From Azoarcus sp. DN11 (lineage in GTDB: Bacteria; Pseudomonadota; Gammaproteobacteria; Burkholderiales; Rhodocyclaceae), in contig NZ_CP021731.1 in NCBI RefSeq assembly GCF_003628555.1, positions 4,836,001 to 4,900,000 of the forward strand: a stretch of 64,000 nucleotides of DNA, written 5' to 3'. Each line of letters starts with the position of its first letter. The stretch's first letter is position 1. The notes below the pieces were generated by a model. The model was not told where the DNA came from. It did not search any database and worked only from the letters and a program-made list of their open reading frames with translations. Made by a program: the position numbers and the translations under genes. Positions 24,721 through 33,606 of this stretch are shown here, one piece after another.

Positions 24721-26052
24721 TCAGCCGCCGAAGATCCGGACCAGGTACAGCGAAATGGCGGGGAAGAACAGCAGCAGCGTGATGCGCATCATGTCGGAGG
24801 CGAGGAAGGGCATCACCCCGCGGAAGGTGTCGGTAAGCGGCACGTCCTTCGCGGCCTTGTTGATGATGTAGATGTTCATGCCGACCGGCGGATGCACGAG
24901 GCCGATCTCGACCACCATCAACACGAGGATGCCGAACCAGATCGACTTCTCCTCGGGCGCCAGCCCCCAGAACTCCAGCCCCATGACCACCGGGTAGAAG
25001 ATGGGGATGGTCAGCAGGATCATGGCCATCGCGTCCATCACGCAGCCGAGGAAGACATAGATCAGCAGGATCGTCGTCAACACCAACAGCGGCGACAGGC
25101 CGCTGCCCCGGACCCAGTTCGCGAGTTCGACCGGCATCTGCGTGAGCGCGAGACCGGTGTTGAGCATGTCGGCGCCGAGCAGCACGAGGAAGATCATCGC
25201 GGTGGCCTCGGCCGCCCCGAGCACGCTTTCGCGGACGCCTTCCGCGCGCATGCCGCCGGTGACCACCGCGAGGATGCCGCAGGCCGCGGCGCCGATCGAT
25301 GCCGCCTCGGTGGGGTTGGCCCAGCCGCCGTAGATGCCGACGATGACGACGAGGAAGATCAGCGCCACCGGCATGACGTTGACGATCGAGCGCAGCTTCT
25401 CCGCCAGCGGCACGTGCGGGCCGGCGGGACCGGCCTCGGGCTTGAGCGTGACGATGATGCGGATCACCAGCATGTAGCCGAGCATCGCGATCAGGCCCGG
25501 CAGCACGGCGGCCATGAAGAGCTTGCCGATCGACTCCTGCGTGAGCACCGCGTAGATCACCAGCGGCACCGAGGGCGGGATCAGGATGCCGAGCGTGCCG
25601 CCTGCCGCCAGCGCCCCGGTCGCCAAGGCGCCGGAGTAGTTGTAGCGCTTCAATTCCGGCAGCGCGACCTGGCCCATCGTCGCCGCAGTCGCGAGCGAGG
25701 AGCCGCAGATCGCGCCGAAGCCCGCACAGGCACCGGTCGAGGCGATTGCGACGCCGCCGCGCCAGTGCCCGACGAGCGAGCTTACGCAGCGGAACAGCGC
25801 GCGCGACAGGCCGCCGTGGGTCGCGAACTGTCCCATCAGCAGGAACATCGGGATGACGGCCAGATCGTAGTTGGAGAGCCGCGCGTAGGCGAGGTTCTTC
25901 AGCATGTTGAGGAAGGGGGTGAGCTCGCCGCCCATCATCGTCAGGTAGCCGCCTGCGCCGACGACGAACATGGTGATGCCGATATGCACGCGCAGCACCA
26001 GCATCGTCAGCAGGATCGCGAACATCGTCGCGCCGATCGCAATGCCGCTCAT
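24721..26052 (-). CDS. TRAP transporter large permease (DctM family)
   Basis: 443 residues from the ATG at 26052, overlapping the small-permease stop by 4 bases. About 12 hydrophobic segments. Family motifs include 'IPMFLLMGQFATHGGLSRALF', 'AGFGAICGSSLATAATMGQVALPEL' and 'GGTLGILIPPSVPLVIYAVLT', the last being the DctM signature. It is the Na+- or H+-coupled translocation subunit. The longer frame starting at 26226 overlaps dctQ in another frame and is rejected. Confidence 0.93.
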   Translation of the reverse strand: MSGIAIGATMFAILLTMLVLRVHIGITMFVVGAGGYLTMMGGELTPFLNMLKNLAYARLSNYDLAVIPMFLLMGQFATHGGLSRALFRCVSSLVGHWRGGVAIASTGACAGFGAICGSSLATAATMGQVALPELKRYNYSGALATGALAAGGTLGILIPPSVPLVIYAVLTQESIGKLFMAAVLPGLIAMLGYMLVIRIIVTLKPEAGPAGPHVPLAEKLRSIVNVMPVALIFLVVIVGIYGGWANPTEAASIGAAACGILAVVTGGMRAEGVRESVLGAAEATAMIFLVLLGADMLNTGLALTQMPVELANWVRGSGLSPLLVLTTILLIYVFLGCVMDAMAMILLTIPIFYPVVMGLEFWGLAPEEKSIWFGILVLMVVEIGLVHPPVGMNIYIINKAAKDVPLTDTFRGVMPFLASDMMRITLLLFFPAISLYLVRIFGG

Positions 26053-26717
26053 TTTGCACCTCCGAGCACGACGCCGAAGCGGCGCCCCGCGATGTAAAGA
26101 CTGGTCGCCGCGAACAACAGGAAACCCGGAACGATCAGGGCGATCGCCACCCAGCCCGGCCAGCCGAGCATCACCGAAGCCTCGCCCGAGTCGTAGGACG
26201 ACACCGCCGCCACGCCGGTGCGCCACGCGACCAGCAGCGCGACCGCCCCCATCAGCAGCGCCGCGAAGCCGTCGAGCAGCGCGCGCCCGCGCAGTGGCAG
26301 CCAGTGCGTGAAGAAGTCGACGCGCACGTGCCCATCCACCATCTGGCAGTAGGAGAAAAAGGTCGCGGAGGCCACGGCGGCGCCCATCTGCAGGATCTCG
26401 AAGTCACCCGGCACGGGCGCTGCGTACAGCTTGCGGGCCACGATGGATACTAGGGACATCGCGATCAACGCGATGAACACGGTCCCGCCCGTCAGCGCAG
26501 ACACCCTGCTCGCCGCGTACAACCGCTTGCCCCACGGCCCGTGCGGCAGCGCCTCGGGATGCGCGACGTGCTCGATCGAACCGGGTTCGAGCTGGACGCC
26601 GGCATCCTCATCGGGGCCATCCTCGCCCTCCCTCTCCCCGCTTCCGGCGCCGCATACCTTCACCGGACGCAGCCCCGCGGCGCTGGCCGCGTCCAGGCTC
26701 ACTACGCTTGCATGCAT
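26049..26717 (-). CDS. TRAP transporter small permease (DctQ family)
   Basis: 222 residues from the ATG at 26717, with GAGGAGACAAAC upstream. Starting further upstream would place coding sequence over the operator at 26744-26761. A ~75-residue hydrophilic N-terminal extension rich in Glu/Gly/Asp precedes the usual four helices; small permeases normally lack it, so it is unusual. Core DctQ features are 'SLVSIVARKLYAAPVPGDFEILQMG' (shortened: R-K-L...G-D-F-E) and 'DGHVRVDFFTHWLP'. It forms the membrane complex with DctM. Confidence 0.88.
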   Translation of the reverse strand: MHASVVSLDAASAAGLRPVKVCGAGSGEREGEDGPDEDAGVQLEPGSIEHVAHPEALPHGPWGKRLYAASRVSALTGGTVFIALIAMSLVSIVARKLYAAPVPGDFEILQMGAAVASATFFSYCQMVDGHVRVDFFTHWLPLRGRALLDGFAALLMGAVALLVAWRTGVAAVSSYDSGEASVMLGWPGWVAIALIVPGFLLFAATSLYIAGRRFGVVLGGAK

Positions 26718-26743
26718 GTTTGTCTCCTCCTCGGTACGCTCAC

Positions 26744-26761
26744 TGGTTGAACGTTCACTCA
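26744..26761. promoter_or_regulatory. TetR-type operator site in front of the TRAP genes
   Basis: TGGTTGA-ACGT-TCACTCA, same 7-4-7 geometry as the other sites, 27 bases upstream of the dctQ start. The left half site is weaker than the right. Confidence 0.55.
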
Positions 26762-26827
26762 TTTAGTTATAGGAAAATGGGGAATCACGACGGGCGCACA
26801 ACGCCCGCCGTGATTCCCCCGCCAGGC

Positions 26828-28006
26828 TCAGGCGACCTGTTCCTGCTCCCAGGCAGAAAGGGTCTGTCGGGCGATGATGAGCTGCTGCACCTCGGTCGCC
26901 CCTTCGTAGATGCGCAGCGCGCGGATCTCGCGGTACAGGCGCTCGACCGGATGGTCGGAGACGACGCCGCAGCCGCCCCACAACTGCACCGCCGCATCGA
27001 TGACCTGCTGCGCGGTCTCGGTGGACGTCATCTTGGCCATCGCCGCGGCGCGCGTGATGTTCTTGCCCTGGTCGCGCATCCACGCAGCGCGGTAGGTGAG
27101 CAGTGCGGCGGTGTCGACGTGGGTCGCCATCTGCGCGAGCTTGGCCTGGGTGATCTGGAAGTCGGCGAGCTTCTTGCCGAACATGTCGCGCGTGGTCGCG
27201 CGGCGCAGCCCTTCGTCGAGCGCACGGCGCGCGAAGCCGAGCGCGGCGGCGGCGACCGAAGTGCGGAAGATGTCGAGCGTCTGCATCGCGACCTTGAAAC
27301 CCTGCCCCGGCTCGCCCAAGAGGCTCGCTGCGGGCACGCGGCAGCCGGAAAAACGCAGGCGTGCGAGCGGATGCGGCGCGATCACGTCGATGCGCTCGGC
27401 GATTTCAAAGCCGGGCACATCGGCCTCGACGATGAAGGCCGACAGGCCGCGCGCGCCCGGCGCCTCGCCGGTACGCGCAAACACGACGTAGAAATCGGCG
27501 ATGCCGCCGTTGGAAATCCAGGTCTTCTCGCCGTCGAGCACGTAGTCGTTGCCGTCGCGGCGCGCGCTGCACGCCATCGCCGCGACGTCCGACCCCGAAT
27601 CCGGCTCGGACAGCGCGAAGGCCGGGATCGCACGCCCCGCTGCGACTTCGGTCAGGTACTTGCGCTTCTGCGCGTCGCTGCCGTGCAGCGTGATCGCGCC
27701 CGAACCCAGCCCCTGCATGCCCAGCGCGAAATCGGCGAGCCCCGAGTGGCGCGCCAGCGTCTCGCGCAGCAGGCACACGGCGCGCGTGTCGATCTGGTCA
27801 TGCCGGCCGCCGTAAGCGGTGCCGCCGACCATGTAGCGCAGCCAGCCGTCGACGCCGAGTTGGCGCACCAGCGCGCGGCAGGCGTCGTCGAGATCACCGT
27901 GCGGGTGGGCGCCGACGTGCGCCGCCGCCCACGCCTCCAGCTCGATCTGCATGCCGCGGTGGCGCTCGTCGAAGAAGGGCCACTCCAGATAGCTCCGATC
28001 ACTCAT
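26828..28006 (-). CDS. Acyl-CoA dehydrogenase
   Basis: 392 residues, the usual length. Family signatures: '[21 protein letters not shown]' (FAD/substrate contact), '[21 protein letters not shown]', and near the C-terminus '[33 protein letters not shown]', given here as its key parts, with catalytic Glu in 'IYEGATE'. It oxidises an acyl-CoA at the alpha-beta position and passes electrons to ETF. Its place between the TRAP genes and an SDR suggests it dehydrogenates an alicyclic CoA ester or a ring-cleavage product of the pathway. Confidence 0.9.
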   Translation of the reverse strand: MSDRSYLEWPFFDERHRGMQIELEAWAAAHVGAHPHGDLDDACRALVRQLGVDGWLRYMVGGTAYGGRHDQIDTRAVCLLRETLARHSGLADFALGMQGLGSGAITLHGSDAQKRKYLTEVAAGRAIPAFALSEPDSGSDVAAMACSARRDGNDYVLDGEKTWISNGGIADFYVVFARTGEAPGARGLSAFIVEADVPGFEIAERIDVIAPHPLARLRFSGCRVPAASLLGEPGQGFKVAMQTLDIFRTSVAAAALGFARRALDEGLRRATTRDMFGKKLADFQITQAKLAQMATHVDTAALLTYRAAWMRDQGKNITRAAAMAKMTSTETAQQVIDAAVQLWGGCGVVSDHPVERLYREIRALRIYEGATEVQQLIIARQTLSAWEQEQVA

Positions 28007-28216
28007 TTTCGCGTCTCCTCTCGGGGCGGTACGCCACCGGCGTCCACCCTCCTCTTGGTTGCTGTCCTGTGCGGCGCCCGCTCGGGCGGGTCTGTACAGC
28101 CGCTTGTGTCCGTTACACCGTTCGCCCTGAGCCCGTCGAAGGGCATTGGCAGGCGGCTCAGCTCGAACGGTAGTTGCCCGCCTCGTTGATAACGGTGACG
28201 GCGCCCGTTCCGCCCC
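28007..28216. repeat. Gap with dispersed inverted repeat
   Basis: No gene. Positions 28119-28171 hold CGTTCGCCCTGAGCCCGTCGAAGGGC followed by GGCGGCTCAGCTCGAACGG, an imperfect hairpin of the recurring intergenic family (sequence shown as two arms). Confidence 0.6.
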
Positions 28217-29017
28217 TCACATCACCTCGCCGCCCGACACCGAGATCGCCTGGCCGGTGATCGCCTCGGAGCCGGGCAGGCACAGCCACAGCACCGCGTT
28301 GGCGACTTCTTCGGGACGCACCAGCCGGCCCTGCGGGTTGTGTTTCGCCAGTTCGGCGAGCGCCTCGGCCTCGCTGCGGCCGGTCTTCTCGCGGATGTTG
28401 GCGACCGCATCGCGCACGATGTCGGTGTCGGTGTAGCCGGGGCACACGGCATTCACGGTGATGTGCTTGTGCGCGAGCTCCAGCGCCAGTGCGCGCGTCA
28501 GGCCGATGACGCCGTGCTTGGCGGCACAGTACGCGGAAACGTAGGGATAGCCCTTTTCGCCCGCGGTGCTGGCGACGTTGATGATGCGGCCCCAACCGGC
28601 GGCGAGCATGTCGGGCAGCGCGGCACGGGTCGCGAGATAGGTGCCGGTGAGATTCACGTCCAGCATCTGCTGCCACAGCGCGGGGTCGGTGCGCAGGAAG
28701 GGGGCGCTGCCGGCCTGGCCGGCGTTGTTCACCAGCACCGCGATCGGTCCGAGCGCGCGCGCAGCGGCGGCAAAAGCCGACTCGACCGAATCCGCGCTGG
28801 CGACGTCGACCGCCTCGCAATGCACCTCGATGCCACCCTGCCCCGCCGTGCGCAACGTTGCGGCACGCTCCTCGAGCTGCACGCGGTTGCGCCCCATCAG
28901 CGTGAGCGACGCACCCTGGGCTGCCAGCGCCGCGGCGATCGCAGCGCCGATGCCGCGGCCGCCGCCGGTGATCACTGCGTGTTTGCCTGCGAGCGCACGA
29001 GACAGATCTGCCGCCAT
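28217..29017 (-). CDS. Short-chain dehydrogenase (3-hydroxyacyl-CoA / cyclic alcohol dehydrogenase type)
   Basis: 266 residues from the ATG at 29017, preceded by GGAGGATGTG. SDR motifs: 'VITGGGRGIGAAIAAAL', 'VLVNNAGQAG', catalytic Ser in 'IINVASTAGEKG' and 'YCAAKHG' with Tyr and Lys. 'NRVQLEERAATL' after the second strand (Arg/Asn rather than Asp) hints at NADP+ preference, in contrast to the BadH-like SDR. It ends 'GQAISVSGGEVM', typical for SDRs acting on CoA esters in aromatic clusters. It is the most upstream gene of the ACAD-SDR unit; a degenerate TetR operator lies at 29098-29115. Confidence 0.85.
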   Translation of the reverse strand: MAADLSRALAGKHAVITGGGRGIGAAIAAALAAQGASLTLMGRNRVQLEERAATLRTAGQGGIEVHCEAVDVASADSVESAFAAAARALGPIAVLVNNAGQAGSAPFLRTDPALWQQMLDVNLTGTYLATRAALPDMLAAGWGRIINVASTAGEKGYPYVSAYCAAKHGVIGLTRALALELAHKHITVNAVCPGYTDTDIVRDAVANIREKTGRSEAEALAELAKHNPQGRLVRPEEVANAVLWLCLPGSEAITGQAISVSGGEVM

Positions 29018-29097
29018 CACATCCTCCACGTTCCGTTGCCCATTCCGGCCGAGACCGCCGCGCACCGGGATCCGGATACGCCTGGCAATTCGGTGAA

Positions 29098-29115
29098 TGA
29101 ATAGTCGTTCATTTT
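29098..29115. promoter_or_regulatory. Degenerate TetR-type operator before the SDR gene
   Basis: TGAATAG-TCGT-TCATTTT. The central TCGT and inner half sites match the other operators; outer positions are degraded. It lies about 80 bases before the SDR start. Confidence 0.45.
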
Positions 29116-29276
29116 TCTCATGCCGTCAACGGGAATCTCTCTTCGCGTCGCTTCCCCCTTGTTCCGCTCCGGTTCGCCCCCTCATCGGCGGTTTATGAAC
29201 TGCCAGATGCCTTTCCGCCTGAGCTTTTGGGGCGAACGGGGAGGCCGAACGGAAGCGGTCTATTTCACTGCCGCGT

Positions 29277-30605
29277 TCATGCTTGCGCCGCGCCGGGCCG
29301 AGATCGGCTCAGCGTTTCCGCGTGCGCCTGGAAGCGCCGGAGTTCCTCGGGCGGCACGAGCGAGCCGCCCGTCAGCCAGATCACCTGCGTTGCCGCGCTC
29401 AGGTCGAGGCCGTGGTCGCGCACATACGCCCGGCCTTCCGGCGAATCGCGCAGCCAGCCCGGCCCGCCGACGCCGGCCGCCGCCGACGGCTCGACTTCCA
29501 CGTCCAGCGATTGCTTGAGCGCAAGCAGGTGAAGGTAGAGCTGGTCGTCGGGGACGGTGAACACGCCGGCGAGTTGCGACGTCATCAGGGGGCTGACCAG
29601 GTGCGAGGCCTGCCCGACGGCGAGGCCGTCGGCGTCGGTGCGGTTGTCGAGGCCGATGTCGTAGACCGGGACCGGCGCGTCGCCCCCCGAGGCCAGCTGC
29701 ACCAGCATGCACGGCGAGGCGACGGGCTCGGCGAAGAAGCAGTGCACGTGCTCGCCGAACAAGGCCTTGAGGCCGTAGGTGATGCCGCCGGGCGCGCCGC
29801 CGACCCCGCAGGGGATGTAGACGAAGAGCGGATGCGCGGCGTCCACGACGCGGCCGGCGTCGGCAAGCTGGCGCGCGAGATGACGCGCCGCCGCGGCGTA
29901 GCCGAAAAACAGCAGCGCGGAACTTTCGTCGTCGACGAAGTGGCAGCGCGGCGAAGCCAGCGCCTGCTCGCGCCCCGCCGCCACGGCCTCGGCGTAGTCG
30001 CCTGCGTGTTCGACGACGCGCACGCCGCGTTGGCGCAGACGGTCCTTCTTCCACGCCTTGGCATCCGCGGACATATGCACCACCGCGTCGAAGCCCAGCG
30101 CCGCCGCCATCACCCCGATGCTCAGGCCCAGGTTGCCGGTGCTGCCGACCGACACCGTGTATTGCGAGAACAACGCGCGGGCGGGCGGCGTCGCGAGAAC
30201 GCGGGGATCGCCGCCGGCGGCGAGGATCCCGTGCTCGATCGCGACGGATTCGGCGAAGGCGAGCACCTCGTGAAAACCGCCACGCGCCTTGATGGAGCCG
30301 GCGACCGGCAGCTGGTCGTCACGCTTGACGAACCACGCGCCCGCGGCGGCATCGTCGCCGCCCAGCGCCCCGCGCAGCGCGGCGGCGGACATCAGTTGCG
30401 ATTCGACGTGTCCCTTGCTCGACGCGAGTTCCGCAAACAGCGTCGCCATGAGCGGCTCAAAGTGCGCCAGACGCGCCTCCGCCGCCGCAATCAGCGCCGT
30501 CGCCGGGGCGGAGGCCGGCAGGTGCTGGCCGAGCCTTGGATTCAACCACAGCAGCGGCCGGCGGGATTGAAGCTGCGCTAATAGCGCCGGGGAGAGAGCG
30601 GTCAT
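29277..30605 (-). CDS. dsdA: D-serine ammonia-lyase (dehydratase)
   Basis: 442 residues from the ATG at 30605, the same length as E. coli DsdA. PLP-dependent fold type II: the lysine that binds PLP lies in 'VAGSIKARGGFHEVL', the glycine-rich phosphate loop is 'SVGSTGNLGLSIG', and 'IPCGVGGAPGGITYGLKALFG' and 'YDIGLDNRTDADGLAVG' are DsdA hallmarks. It converts D-serine to pyruvate and ammonia. A LysR gene lies divergently 106 bases away, as dsdC does in enterics. It has no evident link to aromatic metabolism and appears inserted between two parts of the catabolic block. Confidence 0.93.
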   Translation of the reverse strand: MTALSPALLAQLQSRRPLLWLNPRLGQHLPASAPATALIAAAEARLAHFEPLMATLFAELASSKGHVESQLMSAAALRGALGGDDAAAGAWFVKRDDQLPVAGSIKARGGFHEVLAFAESVAIEHGILAAGGDPRVLATPPARALFSQYTVSVGSTGNLGLSIGVMAAALGFDAVVHMSADAKAWKKDRLRQRGVRVVEHAGDYAEAVAAGREQALASPRCHFVDDESSALLFFGYAAAARHLARQLADAGRVVDAAHPLFVYIPCGVGGAPGGITYGLKALFGEHVHCFFAEPVASPCMLVQLASGGDAPVPVYDIGLDNRTDADGLAVGQASHLVSPLMTSQLAGVFTVPDDQLYLHLLALKQSLDVEVEPSAAAGVGGPGWLRDSPEGRAYVRDHGLDLSAATQVIWLTGGSLVPPEELRRFQAHAETLSRSRPGAAQA

Positions 30606-30711
30606 GTCGCGGATCCTCGCAGGGGTTCTCTTATCGACCGCAATCCTATGCCGGCCCCGCGTGTGAAAATAGCGATATTTTCTGGACGGTGCATTAGCCC
30701 TTCTAATACCT

Positions 30712-31671
30712 ATGAAGCTGGATTCATCCATCCTCGGGACGCTGCGCTGCTTCGAAGCGGCGGGGCGCCTGCTGAGCTTCACGAAGGCGGCCGAATCACT
30801 GAACCTCACGCAAAGCGCGGTGAGCCAGCAGGTTCGCCACCTCGAAGATCGCCTCGGCTACGGGCTGTTCCGGCGCCAGCCGCGCGGCCTGAAACTGACG
30901 GCGAAGGGCGAAGCGCTGTTCGAGACGACGACGCGCGCGCTGTACGAGATCCAGGACACGATCCTGCGCCTCGGCGAGCCGAACGCGCCCCTGCAGGTCA
31001 ATTGCCTGCCCTCGTTCGCGCTGCAATGGCTGATGCCGCGCCTGACGGAGTTCCACCACGAGCGGCCCGACGTGTCCGTGCGGCTGAAGGCGGAGTTCGA
31101 GACGCTCGACCGGCAAGCGATGGACGCTCAGGACATCGACGTGGCGGTGCGTTACGACCCGGTCCGGTACAGCCGGCTGCAGGCCGACGTGTTGCTGGAT
31201 GAGTATCTCTTCGCCGCGGCCACGCCCGAGTATCTGGCGCGGCATCCCGGGTTTGCGACCGGGGAGTCGCTCGACGGCGTCGTGCTGCTGCACGACGCAT
31301 CGCCGTGGGTCGGTGCGGCCGAATTCGTGGAATGGCGCACCTGGCTCGAGGCGTTTCACCCCGCCTGGATCGCGCATCTCGAAGGGCCGCAGTTCAACCT
31401 GTCGAGCCTGGCGATCGGCGCGGCCTTGAGCCACCAGGGCGTGGTGATGGCCCGCTCGGCGCTGGTCCAGGACGAGATCCTGAGCGGACGCCTGGTGAAC
31501 GTGTTCGGCCGGCACGTACGTGCGCCGGCGCGCTACGTGCTGCTATCCCGCCGCCCCGACGATCGCCGCGTCGCGACTTTCGCGACCTGGCTGAAGGCGG
31601 AATGCGCGCGCTTCGATGCCGCGCGAATGGCCTGGCTCTCCCCCGGCGGGGCAGGGCATTCGCGCGCATGA
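30712..31671 (+). CDS. LysR-family regulator (GcvA/DsdC-like)
   Basis: 319 residues. The N-terminal HTH 'LRCFEAAGRLLSFTKAAESLNLTQSAVSQQVRHLEDRLG' (key parts FTKAAESLNLTQSAVSQQV) is typical of the GcvA/DsdC branch of LysR proteins. The periplasmic-binding-like effector domain contains 'VNCLPSFALQWLMPRLTEF'. It is divergent from dsdA and so most likely activates that gene in response to D-serine; this is inferred from position. It is the only plus-strand gene between 18 and 49 kb. Confidence 0.88.
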   Translation: MKLDSSILGTLRCFEAAGRLLSFTKAAESLNLTQSAVSQQVRHLEDRLGYGLFRRQPRGLKLTAKGEALFETTTRALYEIQDTILRLGEPNAPLQVNCLPSFALQWLMPRLTEFHHERPDVSVRLKAEFETLDRQAMDAQDIDVAVRYDPVRYSRLQADVLLDEYLFAAATPEYLARHPGFATGESLDGVVLLHDASPWVGAAEFVEWRTWLEAFHPAWIAHLEGPQFNLSSLAIGAALSHQGVVMARSALVQDEILSGRLVNVFGRHVRAPARYVLLSRRPDDRRVATFATWLKAECARFDAARMAWLSPGGAGHSRA

Positions 31672-31710
31672 GCGGCCGGCGCGGCAAGGCGCGCGCGCGT
31701 CGCCGCGAGC

Positions 31711-32628
31711 TCAGGCCTTGCCGCCCTGCTTCTGCATCAGCGTGTAGCCGAACAGCGCCGCGCCCAGCGCGCCGGCGATCTGGCTGTCGATCTTGGTATC
31801 GACGGCCTTGATGCCCAGCAGGCGCTCGATCCGCTTCACGACGCCCGGGTTCTTCGCGATGCCGCCGGTGATGAAGAAGCCCTCTTCCACGCCGATCCGC
31901 TCCAGCAGGCTCACGACGCGCTCGGCCATCGCCTGGCAGTACGCGGCGATAACCTTGTTCTTGGTGTAGCCGGCCTTCAGGAGCGCCAGCGCCTCGGACT
32001 TCGCGAACACCACGCAGATCGACGACACCGCTTCCGGCTCGACATCGACGTCGAACGAACGCGGGCCCAACTCGGCGATGGGGATCTGCATCAGGTCGGA
32101 GATGACTTCCATGCCGCGCCCGGTACCGGCCGCGCACTTGTCGTTCATCAGGAAGTTCGTGACCTTGCCCTTGTCGTCGCAGTGGATGGCCTTGCAGTCC
32201 TGGCCGCCCATGTCGAGGATGGTGCGCACCTTGTTGCCGCCCATGTAGTTCGCGCCGCGGGCGTGGCAGGCGATCTCGGTGATCGCCTTGTGGGCGAAGG
32301 GCACGTTCACCCGGCCGTAGCCGGTGCCGACGACATAATTGATGTCCTCGAGCTGCATGCCGATCTTGTCCATGATGCCGGCGAGCGCGTTCTTCGCCGA
32401 GTCCGGCGAGTTGTTGCCGGTGCGCATGCTGTTGTAGCCGTACAGCTCGCCGTCACACACCAGCACCGCCTGCGAGGACACCGAACCGACGTCGATGCCG
32501 CAGGTGATGATCTTGGCGTCCTTCCAGTTCTTCGTCTCGTCGAACCAGGTGTTTTCCTGCCAGCGCCAGAATTCCTTTTTCTCGGGGGCGGCGGTGGCGA
32601 GCTTGCTTTCATCGACTCCAGCGTTCAC
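31711..32628 (-). CDS. Benzoyl-CoA-reductase-like ATPase subunit, BzdQ type
   Basis: 305 residues, matching the larger ATPase subunit (BzdQ) of Azoarcus-type class I benzoyl-CoA reductases. ASKHA-fold phosphate motifs are visible ('CGIDVGSVSSQAVLV' near residue 43 and 'ILDMGGQDCKAI' near 137). Cys165 in 'NDKCAAGTGRGME' and Cys205 in 'SSICVVFAKSEA' are the conserved ligands of the [4Fe-4S] cluster shared at the subunit interface. ATP hydrolysis here drives electrons to the ring-reducing subunits. It is the last gene of the four-gene operon, 31 bases after the BzdP-like gene. Confidence 0.9.
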   Translation of the reverse strand: MNAGVDESKLATAAPEKKEFWRWQENTWFDETKNWKDAKIITCGIDVGSVSSQAVLVCDGELYGYNSMRTGNNSPDSAKNALAGIMDKIGMQLEDINYVVGTGYGRVNVPFAHKAITEIACHARGANYMGGNKVRTILDMGGQDCKAIHCDDKGKVTNFLMNDKCAAGTGRGMEVISDLMQIPIAELGPRSFDVDVEPEAVSSICVVFAKSEALALLKAGYTKNKVIAAYCQAMAERVVSLLERIGVEEGFFITGGIAKNPGVVKRIERLLGIKAVDTKIDSQIAGALGAALFGYTLMQKQGGKA

Positions 32629-32659
32629 TTGATCTCTCCTTGATTCATGTCCGTTCGGT

Positions 32660-33463
32660 TCAGTGCAGGCGCTCGGCCGCGATCAGCGCGCAGCCCAGCG
32701 CGCTGGCGAATTCGGGCAACTCCGGCAGCAGCACCTCGTCGACTTCCATCGCGTTCTTCAGCGCCGCGACGAAGCCCGGGTTGTGGCCCATGCCGCCGAT
32801 CAGCACCACGTTGCCGTCGATACCGACGCGCCGCACCATCGCGCACACGCGGCTCGCGACCGCATCCAGCACCGCCTTCGCGATGTCTTCCTTGGGCGTC
32901 GAGGAGTGGATCAGCGACACCACCTCCGATTCCGCGAACACCGTGCATTGCGCGTTCATCGGAATGCTCTTGTCGGACTTCAGGCTCGCCTCGCCGAACT
33001 CCTTGAGCGACAGCTGCAGCGCGCGGCTCATCGCCTCGGCGAACGAACCGGCACCGGCCGCGCACTTCTCGTTGCCGGCGAAATCGATCGCCTTGCCCTC
33101 CGCGTCGGTCTTGATGCCGCGACCTTCCTCGGCGCCAACGTCCACCACCGTGCGCGCCTGCGGGTACATGTACACCGCGCCGCGCGCGCCGGCGGTCATC
33201 TCGGTGACGCCTTCGGTCGCGAAAGCCACCTGGCCGCGACCGGCACCCGTCGCGAACACCGACTTCACCTGATCACGGCTCACACCGGCTTCAGCGAGCG
33301 CATCGTCGTAGGCCTGTTCGGCCGCCTGATCGGCGTCGAGGTCGCCCGGCAGCATCATGTGCGCCTGCTTCACGACCATCAGCGGCTTGCCTTCCATGCT
33401 GACCTCTTCAAGCAGCACGACCTTGACGCTGCGCGAACCCATGTCGATTCCTGCGGTGATCAT
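32660..33463 (-). CDS. Benzoyl-CoA-reductase-like ATPase subunit, BzdP type
   Basis: 267 residues, the smaller ATPase/activator-type subunit. N-terminal phosphate loop 'MITAGIDMGSRSVKVVLLEE', second loop 'RTVVDVGAEEGRGI', and the cluster ligands Cys134 ('NEKCAAGAGSF') and Cys173 ('NAQCTVFAESE'). With the BzdQ-like protein it forms the ATP-hydrolysing heterodimer that lowers the electron potential for ring reduction. It resembles the family that includes 2-hydroxyglutaryl-CoA dehydratase activators, but the pairing with three further reductase genes fixes the assignment. A 143-base gap separates it from the BzdO-like gene. Confidence 0.9.
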   Translation of the reverse strand: MITAGIDMGSRSVKVVLLEEVSMEGKPLMVVKQAHMMLPGDLDADQAAEQAYDDALAEAGVSRDQVKSVFATGAGRGQVAFATEGVTEMTAGARGAVYMYPQARTVVDVGAEEGRGIKTDAEGKAIDFAGNEKCAAGAGSFAEAMSRALQLSLKEFGEASLKSDKSIPMNAQCTVFAESEVVSLIHSSTPKEDIAKAVLDAVASRVCAMVRRVGIDGNVVLIGGMGHNPGFVAALKNAMEVDEVLLPELPEFASALGCALIAAERLH

Positions 33464-33606
33464 CTTCCTGTCCTCATCTCGTTGGCACTGCTTGTGCGTT
33501 TTTATCGGGCGCACCCCGTCTCCGGAGCCGGCTCCATGACGGAACGCGGCTCCAGGAGCCGGCGGCGCGGCGCCGCTCTCTATCGGTTTTGGGGGTGTGC
33601 TGCGGA

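Noticed and set aside
18967..29017. Identification as the mbd (3-methylbenzoate) cluster
   Set aside because: Mbd uses an ABC transporter and, as I recall, operators of ATAC-N10-GTAT type and a different gene order (O-N-Q-P); this block has a TRAP transporter, other palindromes and order N-O-P-Q.
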